Shown piece by piece: positions 19,059 through 27,758 of a DNA stretch of 64,000 nucleotides. The translations under genes were made by a program, and so were the position numbers. This DNA is from Nocardioides sp. YIM 152315 (GTDB taxonomy: Bacteria; Actinomycetota; Actinomycetes; Propionibacteriales; Nocardioidaceae), in contig NZ_JARGER010000037.1 of the NCBI RefSeq assembly GCF_029210375.1, positions 355,342-419,341 of the forward strand, in the 5' to 3' direction. Each line of letters starts with the position of its first letter. Position 1 is the stretch's first letter. The notes under the pieces are model-generated. The model saw only the letters and a list, made by a program, of their open reading frames with translations, did no database searches and was not told where the DNA came from.

Positions 19059-21062
19059 TCAGCGCAGCGGCGAGCCCACCCGTCGCGGCCACCAGAACCG
19101 GTCGCCGAGCAGGACGGCGATCGCGGGCACGAGCATGGTGCGCACCACCAGGGTGTCGAGCAGGACGCCGACGCAGATGATCGTGCCCAGCTGGGCGAGC
19201 GCGACCAGGGGCAGCACGCCGAGCACGGCGAACACCGCGGCGAGCAGGATCCCGGCGCTGGTGATGACGCCGCCGGTGACGGTCAGCGCCCGGAGCATGC
19301 CCTCGCGCGAGCCGTGCGCGGCCGCCTCCTCGCGCGCCCGGGTCACGAGGAAGATGTTGTAGTCGACGCCGAGGGCGACCAGGAAGAGGAACGCGAAGAG
19401 CGGGATCTTCACGTCGACCGCGTCGAAGCCGAGGACCCCGGTGAAGATCCACCAGGACGCCCCCAGCGCCGCGACGTACGTCGCGACCACCGAGAGCACC
19501 AGCAGCACCGGACCGAGCAGCGAGCGCAGCAGCACGGCGAGGCCGAGCAGCACCATCCCCAGGATCAGCGGCACGATCACGAGCAGGTCGCGCTCGGCCG
19601 CCGCGCGGGCGTCGATCGCCTCCGCCTCGTTGCCGCCGACGTGGGTGTCGGGAACGTCGTCGAGGCGGTCGCGCAGCCTTTCGACGCTCGCGCGGGCCTC
19701 GGCGGAGCCGGGCTCGGCCGCGAGCACGGCCTCGATCTGGGTGACGCCGTTGCCCGAGGCGGTGATCCGCGCCGACCCGACGCCGTCGGTGGCGCGGACC
19801 CGGTCGAGGACCCGGTCGCCCTCCCCGGTCGTCAGCACCTGGGTGGGCTCGACCGTCCCGGCCGGGAAGGACTCGGCGAGCCGCTCGGCCGCCGTCACCG
19901 CCTCGGGCCGGTCCAGGAGCTGGTCGGCCTCGTCGAGCCCCAGCCGCAGGCCGGTGAGGCCGCTGGCCAGCACCGCGAGCAGTACGAGGGTGCCGGCCAC
20001 GACCCCGGCCGGCCGGCGCGCCACCAGGCGCCCGACCCGGTGGAAGACCGAGTCCGCGTCGACGGCCGGTCGATCGCCGTGACGCGGCACCATCGGCCAG
20101 AAGACCCACCGCCCGCAGAGCACGAGCGCGGCCGGGAGCGCCACCAGCGCGAAGCCGGCGGCGACCACGATGCCGACCGCGCAGGCCAGTCCGAGCCCGC
20201 GCGTCGCGGGCGTGAGGGAGAGCAGCAGGGTGAGCACGGCGAGGAAGACCGTGGTCGCGCTGCCGAGCACCGCCGCCGACGTGCGCCGCAGCGCGTGCGC
20301 CATGGCCTCGTGTCGAGACGCGGTCGCCCGCAGCTCGTCGCGGTAGCGGGAGATCAGCAGCAGGGCGTAGTCGGTGCCCGCGCCGAAGACGAGCACCGAG
20401 AGGATGCCGGTGGTGGTGCCGTCCCAGGGCAGCCCGGCCGCGTCGAGCGCGCGGGTCGCGACGACGACGGCGACCCGGTCGGCGAGGCCGACGACGACGA
20501 GCGGCACCAGCCACAGCACCGGGCTGCGGTAGGTCACCACCAGCAGGACGGCGACGATGAGCATGGTCGCGAGCAGCAGCCGCAGGTCGGCGCCGTCGAA
20601 GACCTTGCCGAGGTCGGCGTGGATGCCCGCGGGGCCGGTGACCTGCACGGTGACGCCGTCCGGGGCGTGCGCGCGCAGCTCGTCGCGGAGCCGGTCGACG
20701 CGGGCTCCGACGGCGTCGGCGCTGCCGGCCTCGACCGGGACCACCGAGAAGACCGCGGTCCCGTCCTCCGCCGGCACGAGCGAGCCCTCCGCCTGGCCCT
20801 CGATCTCACCGAGCGCGGCGTCGTCGAGCCGCCCGGTGTCGGCGGTCCACAGCACGATCGCGGCCTCGGTGGCCTCGTCGGGGAGCTCGTCGACCTGCCA
20901 GGCGGCGGCCGTGCTGTCGGCGTCGTCGGGCAGCAGGTCGCGGGCGTCCGCCTCGTGGTCGGCCTCGCCGACCCCGCCGATGAGCGCCAGGGCGAGCAGG
21001 ATCGGCGCCACGGCGAACAGCCAGGCGGTCCGGCGACCGGCGATGATCGACGTCAGGCGCAC
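19059..21062 (-). CDS. MMPL-family transporter
   Basis: 667 residues in two repeats: an N-terminal helix, an extracytoplasmic loop, then helices containing LVFGAGTDYALLLISRYRDE (about residues 215-234), and a second loop and helix set containing LVALGVDYNIFLVTRAREE. These are the conserved Asp-Tyr motifs of MMPL/RND exporters. The start is GTG 21062, after GGAGGAGGG. It is transcribed divergently from a MarR gene across a palindrome, which suggests MarR-controlled efflux of a toxic small molecule. Confidence 0.9.
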   Translation of the reverse strand: MRLTSIIAGRRTAWLFAVAPILLALALIGGVGEADHEADARDLLPDDADSTAAAWQVDELPDEATEAAIVLWTADTGRLDDAALGEIEGQAEGSLVPAEDGTAVFSVVPVEAGSADAVGARVDRLRDELRAHAPDGVTVQVTGPAGIHADLGKVFDGADLRLLLATMLIVAVLLVVTYRSPVLWLVPLVVVGLADRVAVVVATRALDAAGLPWDGTTTGILSVLVFGAGTDYALLLISRYRDELRATASRHEAMAHALRRTSAAVLGSATTVFLAVLTLLLSLTPATRGLGLACAVGIVVAAGFALVALPAALVLCGRWVFWPMVPRHGDRPAVDADSVFHRVGRLVARRPAGVVAGTLVLLAVLASGLTGLRLGLDEADQLLDRPEAVTAAERLAESFPAGTVEPTQVLTTGEGDRVLDRVRATDGVGSARITASGNGVTQIEAVLAAEPGSAEARASVERLRDRLDDVPDTHVGGNEAEAIDARAAAERDLLVIVPLILGMVLLGLAVLLRSLLGPVLLVLSVVATYVAALGASWWIFTGVLGFDAVDVKIPLFAFLFLVALGVDYNIFLVTRAREEAAAHGSREGMLRALTVTGGVITSAGILLAAVFAVLGVLPLVALAQLGTIICVGVLLDTLVVRTMLVPAIAVLLGDRFWWPRRVGSPLR

Positions 21063-21086
21063 GTGCCCTCCTCCAGGCGTAGAGTC

Positions 21087-21101
21087 GCTAACCAACTTAG
21101 C
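21087..21101. promoter_or_regulatory. Probable MarR operator between MMPL and marR
   Basis: GCTAA-ccaac-TTAGC, a perfect 5-bp inverted repeat, AT-rich against the background, 21 bp before marR and 25 bp before the MMPL start. Such AT-rich palindromes are typical MarR targets. Confidence 0.6.
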
Positions 21102-21121
21102 AATCAAGAGGGTGAGACAAA

Positions 21122-21613
21122 ATGACGGGACCCGCATCCGCCTTCGCCGACGGGTGGGAGCAGACCGGCAGCCTGCTGGCGCTGCGCGAGGCCGTCGAAC
21201 GCGCGGGCCGGCTGCGACACGTCATCGCGCGGCGGGCCGGTCTTTCCGAGAGCGACCTGGTCGCGATGGAGCACCTGATGCGTCAGCCGCTCGGTCCCGG
21301 AGAGCTGGCGCGGATCCTGCGCGTCAGCACGGCAGCGGCCACGGGGCTGGTCGACCGCCTCGCCCAGCGCGGGCACGTCGAACGGCGAGCGCACGAGCTC
21401 GACCGCCGGCGTACCCAGGTCGAGGTCACCACCTCCGGGCGCGAGGAGGTGCTCGCCCACCTGCTGCCGATGTTCCGCGAGCTGGACCGGCTCGACCGGT
21501 CGTTCAGCGCCGAGGAGCGCGACGTGGTCGAGCGCTACCTGCGCGGCGTGATCGCCGCGTTCGAGCACCTCGAGGCACAGGGCCCGGATCAGCCGCCGCC
21601 CTCGGAGGCGTAG
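21122..21613 (+). CDS. MarR-family transcriptional regulator
   Basis: 163 residues. The winged helix is at about 45-110 (LGPGELARILRVSTAAATGLVDRLAQRGHVERRAHELDRR), with the wing residues D-R-R expected of MarR proteins, and helical dimerisation segments at both ends. AGAGGGTGAG precedes ATG 21122. The divergent MMPL exporter is the likely target, through the palindrome at 21087. Its 3' end overlaps the glucokinase gene by 25 bp tail to tail. Confidence 0.88.
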   Translation: MTGPASAFADGWEQTGSLLALREAVERAGRLRHVIARRAGLSESDLVAMEHLMRQPLGPGELARILRVSTAAATGLVDRLAQRGHVERRAHELDRRRTQVEVTTSGREEVLAHLLPMFRELDRLDRSFSAEERDVVERYLRGVIAAFEHLEAQGPDQPPPSEA

Positions 21614-22341
21614 AGCGCGGCGCCCACGACCCCGGCCTTGTTGCGCAGCCGTGCCGGGATGATCTCGGTGTCGAGCTCGAGCAGCGGCAGGAACTCCTCG
21701 GAGGCCTTCGAGACCCCGCCGCCCACGACGAAGAGCTCGGGGGAGAAGAGCTTCTCCAGCGTCCGGTAGTACGTCGTGAGCCGCTTGGCCCAGTGCTTCC
21801 ACGAGAGGTCCTCGCGGGTGCGGGCGCTGTTGGCGGCCCGTGACTCGGCGTCGTGCCCGTCGATCTCGAGGTGGCCGAGCTCGGAGTTGGGCACGAGTAC
21901 GCCGTCGTGCACGAGCGCCGAGCCGATGCCCGTGCCGAGCGTCGTGACGATCACCAGGCCCGAGCGGCCGCGCGCCGCGCCGTACCGCACCTCGGCCAGC
22001 CCGGCCGCGTCCGCGTCGTTGACGACGTGCACCTCGCGGCCGGTCGCCTCGGTGAAGAGCCGGTCCGCGTCGGCGCCGACCCAGGACTTGTCGATGTTGG
22101 CGGCGGAGTGCACCACGCCGTGCTTCACGACGCCGGGCACGGTCACCCCGACGGCGCCCCGGCAGTCGGGGAACTTCTCGAGCAGCTCGACGAAGATCTC
22201 GGCGATGGCGTCCGGGGTGGACTTCTCGGGAGTCTTGACCCGCTCGCGCTCCGCCGCGAAGTCGCCGGTCGCCAGGTCGACGGGGGCGCCCTTGATGCCG
22301 GTGCCGCCGAAGTCGATCCCGAAGGGCTGCTCGGTTGTCAT
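21589..22341 (-). CDS. ppgK: Polyphosphate glucokinase (ROK family)
   Basis: 250 residues; phosphorylates glucose with polyphosphate (and often ATP) in the cytoplasm. The phosphate-binding [15 protein letters not shown] at about 8-22, [13 protein letters not shown] near 130 and the PPGK-typical [15 protein letters not shown] near 150-164 (glucose binding) are all present. Length matches actinobacterial enzymes. Its 5' end is about 30 bp from the divergent PadR start; the neighbours do not suggest a pathway. Confidence 0.92.
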   Translation of the reverse strand: MTTEQPFGIDFGGTGIKGAPVDLATGDFAAERERVKTPEKSTPDAIAEIFVELLEKFPDCRGAVGVTVPGVVKHGVVHSAANIDKSWVGADADRLFTEATGREVHVVNDADAAGLAEVRYGAARGRSGLVIVTTLGTGIGSALVHDGVLVPNSELGHLEIDGHDAESRAANSARTREDLSWKHWAKRLTTYYRTLEKLFSPELFVVGGGVSKASEEFLPLLELDTEIIPARLRNKAGVVGAALYASEGGG

Positions 22342-22373
22342 GCCTCGACCCTATGACTCCTAGACTCCACGAC

Positions 22374-23006
22374 ATGGCCGGCCAGGAGACCCGCATGCTG
22401 CTCCTGGGTGCGGTCGCGCTCTTCGAGCCGGTCAACGGCTACCAGATCCGGCGCGAGCTGCTGTCCTGGCAGGTCGACCGGTGGGCGCACACCAACCCGG
22501 GGTCGATCTACCACGGGCTGTACTCGCTGACGGGGCAGGGACACCTGGTCCGGCACGACCTCACCGACGGCGGCCGCGACGTCGCGGTCTACGAACTCAC
22601 CGACACGGGTCGAGCCGAGCTCGACCGGCTCATGGTCGAGGCGCTGGAGACCGTCAACCCCTACGAGCGCACGGCGTTCAACGTCGCGTTCTCGATGCTG
22701 CCGCTGCTCGACAAGCGCACGATCGTCCGGTCGCTCACCCGCCGCCGGGTCGAGCTCGAGGCGACGGTCGCCGAGTTCGCGGACGCGAAGACCGGCCTCA
22801 CACCCCCCCACGCCACCCGCACCATGCTGCTCTGGCTCGACCTCGCGGTCGCCGAGCTCGCCTGGCTGCGCGAGACGATCCAGGACCTGAAGGACGGCAC
22901 CCTGTCCACGTCGCCGGATGACGGATCGTGGACCCCGCCGGCCGACGACCCGGGCTGGCAGATGAACGCCGACCGCGAGAAATATCGCGCGCTTCTCGAC
23001 CGGTAG
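22374..23006 (+). CDS. PadR-family transcriptional regulator
   Basis: About 210 residues from ATG 22374 (in-frame ATGs at 22335 and 22353 are possible but overlap the divergent ppgK). The N-terminal winged helix (ETRMLLLGAVALFEPVNGYQI ... GSIYHGLYSLTGQGHLVR) is the PadR pattern, followed by a helical C-terminal domain. The target is unknown. The ABC exporter 0.9 kb downstream is a candidate, although its palindromes do not look like the usual PadR site. Confidence 0.85.
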   Translation: MAGQETRMLLLGAVALFEPVNGYQIRRELLSWQVDRWAHTNPGSIYHGLYSLTGQGHLVRHDLTDGGRDVAVYELTDTGRAELDRLMVEALETVNPYERTAFNVAFSMLPLLDKRTIVRSLTRRRVELEATVAEFADAKTGLTPPHATRTMLLWLDLAVAELAWLRETIQDLKDGTLSTSPDDGSWTPPADDPGWQMNADREKYRALLDR

Positions 23007-23024
23007 CCGTGCCACCCTCGTCGG

Positions 23025-23795
23025 GTGCCCACCCAGCTCCACCCGTCCCAGCACCTCGAGGGCCTGCGCTCCGCGATGGTCGCCTTCGTGCGGTACGCCG
23101 ACCGCGCCGGGCTCTCCGCGCCGGTGCCGACGTGTCCGGAGTGGAGCGTGCGCGACCTGGTCGCCCACCAGGGCATGGTGCACCGCTGGGCGGCCCGGCT
23201 GCTGCGCGGCGAGTGGACTCGCGACGCCGACGCGGACCACTTCGAGGCCGAGGGGCGCGCGGCGGAGGACCCGCTGGAGTGGCTGCGTGAGGGGGCGATC
23301 GAGCTGGTCGAGACCATCGCCCGGGCGGCCGACGACGTGCGCGCGCCGGTGTTCCTCGACGACGCGCCGGCGCCGCGGGCGTTCTGGGCGCGGCGGCAGT
23401 GCCACGAGACGACCATCCACGCCGTCGACGCGCTGTCGGCGGTGTTCGGGCGCCACCCCGACCCGGCCGAGACCTGGATCGGTGCCGAGCTCGCGAGCGA
23501 CGGGATCGACGAGATGCTCACCGGCTTCGTGACCCGGCCGCGCTCGCGGTTGCGCTGTGCGGAGGACGCCGTGCTGGTGGTCGCGCCCGACGACGTACCG
23601 GCATGGTGGCTGCTCCGGCTGGGGCCGCGGCCGGCCGTCGCCGAGCGGGGCTCCGGCCCCCGGCCCGACCTGCCGCCGGCGGACTGGGAGCTCACCGGCA
23701 CCGCGGTCGAGCTCTACCTGGCGCTGTGGAACCGGACGGTCCGGCCCGAGCTGGGCGCCGCGTGGGGCGCACGCACCGCGATCACCTGGGGGTGA
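23025..23795 (+). CDS. Maleylpyruvate isomerase-family (mycothiol-dependent/DinB-fold) protein
   Basis: 256 residues. The N-terminal DinB/MDMPI-like four-helix domain shows the family sequence VPTCPEWSVRDLVAHQGMVHRW (about 33-55) and a later His (ARRQCHETTIHAVDA), which together supply the three-His metal site. A small C-terminal domain follows. In characterised members mycothiol is the cofactor for isomerisation; most family members, this one included, have no assigned substrate. The start is GTG 23025, 18 bp after the PadR gene. Confidence 0.78.
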   Translation: MPTQLHPSQHLEGLRSAMVAFVRYADRAGLSAPVPTCPEWSVRDLVAHQGMVHRWAARLLRGEWTRDADADHFEAEGRAAEDPLEWLREGAIELVETIARAADDVRAPVFLDDAPAPRAFWARRQCHETTIHAVDALSAVFGRHPDPAETWIGAELASDGIDEMLTGFVTRPRSRLRCAEDAVLVVAPDDVPAWWLLRLGPRPAVAERGSGPRPDLPPADWELTGTAVELYLALWNRTVRPELGAAWGARTAITWG

Positions 23796-23859
23796 GCCCG
23801 CGCGCGAACCGATGAGTCCGGGCCGCCCGGTCCCCGGGGGCCGGGCTTGACGCCGGCTA

Positions 23860-23893
23860 TTCAATGTTGAACACTGACTGTTCAAGTTTGAAC
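23860..23893. promoter_or_regulatory. Two tandem palindromic operators before the ABC exporter
   Basis: TTCAA-tg-TTGAA (23860-23871) and GTTCAA-gt-TTGAAC (23880-23893) are both perfect palindromes with a two-base centre. Their centres are 21 bp apart, two helical turns, and they end 12 bp before the exporter's start codon. A repressor of TetR-like type could bind cooperatively; no such gene is adjacent. Confidence 0.65.
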
Positions 23894-23905
23894 AGAGGAG
23901 ACCAG

Positions 23906-24919
<1,014 letters not shown>

Positions 24920-24920
24920 G

Positions 24921-25682
24921 ATGGCCTTCGCGCGCGAGAGCTCGATCGTCTTCCGGCGCCAGATCCGGATGAACCTGCGCAACCCCGCGTGGGTGCTCAT
25001 CGGGATCATGCAGCCGGTGCTCTACCTGCTGCTCTTCGGGCCGCTGCTCGAGCCGCTGGTCGGCTCGTTCGGCGTCAGCACCGACAACGCCTACACGTTC
25101 CTGGTGCCCGGCCTGCTGGTGCAGCTCGGCATGTTCGGCGCGTTCTTCGCCGGCTTCGGACTGATCGGCGAGTGGCGCGAGGGCGTCATCGAGGCCGAGC
25201 GGGTCACGCCGGCGAACCGGACGGCGCTGCTGGTCGGCCGGCTGATGCGCGACGTCATCCAGCTGCTGGTGCAGGCGCTGATCCTGGTCGGCCTCGGCTA
25301 CGTCATGGGCATGCGGGGATCGCTCGGCGGCGTGCTGCTGGGGATCTTCATCACCCTCGTGGTCGGCGGCGCGTGCGCCGCGGCGTCCAACGCCCTCGCG
25401 CTCACCACCAAGAGCGAGGACGTGATGGCGCCGGTCATCAACATCGTGATGATGCCGGTGCTGCTGCTCAGCGGGATCCTGCTGCCGATGACGATCGGCC
25501 CGGACTGGCTGCAGAACGTCAGCGACTTCATGCCGTTCCGCTACATCGTCGACGCGGTCCGCGACTCCTTCGCCGGCGACTTCGGCACGTCGTCGGTCTT
25601 CTGGGGCACGGTGTGGGCGGTCGTGCTGGCCGCCCTCGGCACCTGGTGGGGCACCGCGACCTTCCGCAAGGAGAACGCCTGA
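24921..25682 (+). CDS. DrrB-type ABC-2 permease
   Basis: 253 residues with six hydrophobic helices and the ABC-2 family pattern (QPVLYLLLFGPLLEPL, VTPANRTALLVGRL, LLSGILLPM near 185). Partner of the ATPase just upstream, with two-base spacing and a ribosome site inside the preceding gene (GAAGAGGTGG). A strong hairpin terminator follows five bases after the stop. Confidence 0.9.
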   Translation: MAFARESSIVFRRQIRMNLRNPAWVLIGIMQPVLYLLLFGPLLEPLVGSFGVSTDNAYTFLVPGLLVQLGMFGAFFAGFGLIGEWREGVIEAERVTPANRTALLVGRLMRDVIQLLVQALILVGLGYVMGMRGSLGGVLLGIFITLVVGGACAAASNALALTTKSEDVMAPVINIVMMPVLLLSGILLPMTIGPDWLQNVSDFMPFRYIVDAVRDSFAGDFGTSSVFWGTVWAVVLAALGTWWGTATFRKENA

Positions 25683-25686
25683 GCAC

Positions 25687-25723
25687 ACGCCGACCCGCCC
25701 GAAACTTTCGGGCGGGTCGGCGT
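25687..25723. terminator. Hairpin terminator, copy 1 of a repeated design
   Basis: A perfect 18-bp inverted repeat, ACGCCGACCCGCCCGAAA, around a single C. It separates the exporter operon from the convergent secreted-protein gene. Near-identical hairpins lie at 46638 and 59090. Confidence 0.85.
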
Positions 25724-25730
25724 GGGCGGC

Positions 25731-26654
25731 CTAGCCGACCGTGATGGTCAGGGTGCCCGTGGCGCCGGTGTTGGTCGTGTAGGTGCCGATGGCGCTCCCA
25801 CGCCAGCTTGAGCCAGGCGTGAAGTACCAAGTTCCGTCAGGATCCCATCCGAAGGGAACCGGATCGTCATCGTCCCCGGCATCGAATGCGAATGAAGTCA
25901 CGCGCAGTGCGGAGTCGACGTCGCTGTCATTTGTCAAGACGTTGCCGGTGATCTGACCACCGCCAGCGACCACGGAAGCGGAGTCGTCCTTTGTGACCGT
26001 CGGGTCGTCGACGGGCGTCACCGTGACGGTGAGCGTGCCGAGCGCGCCGGTGGTGGTGGCGTAGCCGACGAGCGCCGTGCCGCTCCAGTCGGCGGCGGGC
26101 GCGTAGGTCCAGTCGCCGCCGGGCCGGATGGTGAAGGAGCCGGGCGCCCGGGCGGCGTTGTGCTCGAGGATCCGCAGCGGGCTGTCGACGTCGCTGTCGT
26201 TGACGAGGACGTTGCCGGAGACGACGCCGTCCTCGAGCACGCCAGCCGATTCGTCGACCGTGATGGTCGGGTCGTCGGCGGGCTTGATCTCGATCCGCAC
26301 GACCGCCACGCTGCGCCGACCGCGCCTGTCGACGGCCCGGTAGAGGAACCGGTCCCGCCCCGACCAGTCGGCCGTCGGCCGGTAGCGGATCGCGCCGCGC
26401 CGGCCCAGCTTGACCGTGCCGTGGCGCGGGGCCTTGACCACCACGACCCGGCGCACCGCGCGACGGACCCGGTCGTTGGCGAGCACGCCGTGCGACGCCT
26501 TGACGCGGAGCACGGTGTCCTCGACGCCGGTGTAGCGGTCGTTGCGCACCAGTCGCGCCGCGGACGCCGACGGCGCCAGGACGGCGAGCACCCCCAGCAC
26601 GCACGCCAGCGCGATCGTGGCCGCGCCGAAGCGCCGCGTGCCCGAGAGACCCAT
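25731..26654 (-). CDS. Secreted protein with cadherin-like/VCBS-type repeats
   Basis: 307 residues from ATG 26654. A signal peptide (about 1-33, ending near PSASAA) is followed by three repeat units. Each unit has an N-D-x-y 'GNVLVNDSDVDSPLR'-like segment and a 'DWSGxALVGYATTTGALGTLTVTV' segment, as in cadherin-like and tandem-95 repeats of surface adhesins. No wall anchor is visible. The last third (25800-25990) is clearly less GC-rich and uses rarer codons than the rest. The frame extends upstream to 29420 but that is shadow sequence. Confidence 0.75.
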   Translation of the reverse strand: MGLSGTRRFGAATIALACVLGVLAVLAPSASAARLVRNDRYTGVEDTVLRVKASHGVLANDRVRRAVRRVVVVKAPRHGTVKLGRRGAIRYRPTADWSGRDRFLYRAVDRRGRRSVAVVRIEIKPADDPTITVDESAGVLEDGVVSGNVLVNDSDVDSPLRILEHNAARAPGSFTIRPGGDWTYAPAADWSGTALVGYATTTGALGTLTVTVTPVDDPTVTKDDSASVVAGGGQITGNVLTNDSDVDSALRVTSFAFDAGDDDDPVPFGWDPDGTWYFTPGSSWRGSAIGTYTTNTGATGTLTITVG

Positions 26655-26728
26655 GCTCGGGAGGTTACAAGCCACGCGCCCCGGATCATGCCCCCGGCCA
26701 GCGTGGAGCGGCGGCGTCCGAGGCCGGG

Positions 26729-26791
26729 ATACCCGGTGCACCGGGTATTCCCTCGCTTCTCGGGCATTGCAACACCCGAGAAGCGAGGGAA
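26729..26791. repeat. Adjacent palindrome and long inverted repeat
   Basis: ATACCCGGTGCACCGGGTAT (26729-26748) is a perfect 20-bp palindrome. It abuts a 17-bp perfect inverted repeat (TTCCCTCGCTTCTCGGG, 26748-26764 and 26775-26791) with a 10-base loop. It lies 42 bp beyond the stop of the ferritin-like gene and 75 bp before the start of the secreted protein gene. It may be a terminator, but the double structure is unusual. The rest of 26655-26833 shows nothing else. Confidence 0.7.
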
Positions 26792-26833
26792 CACCTCGAG
26801 AAGTCGGTCGCGGGGTCGCGGCAGCGCCCGGCC

Positions 26834-27694
26834 CTATGAAGCCAGCCGGACCTCGGACAGCTCGACGGCCTCGCGGAACGCCTTCGCGACGTACGGCGGC
26901 ACGGTCAACCCGCGCCGGTGGGCCCAGAGCAGCTCGCGCTCGACCCGGGAGATCTGCTCGGCGAAGTCGTCGGAGCGCCCGTCGATGCCGAGCGAGTGCA
27001 TCAGGTCGCCGAAGTCGGCCCTCTGCGCTTCGTCGTTGGCGCCGACGGGAGCGAAGGAGAAGTGCCGCATCCGGCGGACCATCCACCGCTGCCAGCCCGC
27101 GAGCTGCGCCCACAGGCCGCGGGCCGAGAGCTGGTAGAACGCGTAGTGGCCGGGCTCCTGCCGCTTGATCGGGGCGATCACGGTGCGGGCGACGGCCTCC
27201 TCGCCCAGCTCCACGACGCCCTCGTGGAGCAGGTTGTAGGCGACCACCGCGGAGCGCTCGGTGGCCATGCCGGTGAGGTAGTAGAGCATCCGGCAGACGT
27301 CCTGGAAGGCGTCGAGGTGCGCGAGCGCGCCGAGGAGCTTCATCTTGATGCCGACCGAGGTGAGGTCGGCGACCGCGGCCGGGCGCCCGAGGTGCACCTG
27401 GAGCTGGTCGAGGATCAGCCCGTGGCGGGTCTCCTGCGGCTGCCACACCTCCGCGTAGAAGCGCCGATCGATCTCGGGCGGGTCGGGCAGCAGCGTCGTG
27501 AGCTCGAGGACGTTGCGGTCCACCTCGAGCTCGACCCGCGCCATGTAGTCGAGCACGTGGCCGTAGCGGGCGTTGAAGAGGTCGGGACGTCGTACGGCGT
27601 AGTCCACGGAGTCGAGATCGATCGGTGGGTGCTCGTGACCGAGTCGGTCGACGTGCTCGGCCAGCCTCGCTTCGTTGAGGGACACACGCGCCAT
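26834..27694 (-). CDS. Ferritin-like di-iron protein
   Basis: 286 residues, almost entirely helical. Carboxylate/His ligands are laid out as in di-iron four-helix proteins: an acidic helix VELEVDRN at about 54-61, E88-x-x-H91 (QETRHG), a Glu near 146 (ATERSAVVAY) and E180-x-x-H183 (QEPGHYAFY). This matches acyl-ACP desaturase or AurF-like enzymes in general plan; some homologues are mislabelled as a LepA GTPase. The substrate is unknown. A possible iron-regulator box lies 16 bp before its start, divergent from the MFS gene. Confidence 0.65.
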   Translation of the reverse strand: MARVSLNEARLAEHVDRLGHEHPPIDLDSVDYAVRRPDLFNARYGHVLDYMARVELEVDRNVLELTTLLPDPPEIDRRFYAEVWQPQETRHGLILDQLQVHLGRPAAVADLTSVGIKMKLLGALAHLDAFQDVCRMLYYLTGMATERSAVVAYNLLHEGVVELGEEAVARTVIAPIKRQEPGHYAFYQLSARGLWAQLAGWQRWMVRRMRHFSFAPVGANDEAQRADFGDLMHSLGIDGRSDDFAEQISRVERELLWAHRRGLTVPPYVAKAFREAVELSEVRLAS

Positions 27695-27709
27695 TGCAGA
27701 ATCCTAGGT

Positions 27710-27728
27710 GGAGGTTAGGGGAGCCTTC
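27710..27728. promoter_or_regulatory. Weak candidate IdeR/DtxR iron box
   Basis: GGAGGTTAGGGGAGCCTTC matches the 19-bp DtxR-family consensus at about 12 positions, including the core AGGTTAG on one side and CCT on the other. It lies between the divergent di-iron protein and MFS genes. The match is below what is usually trusted. Confidence 0.25.
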
Positions 27729-27758
27729 ATCGGGGATGACCCCGATACCGTCCGGGGT

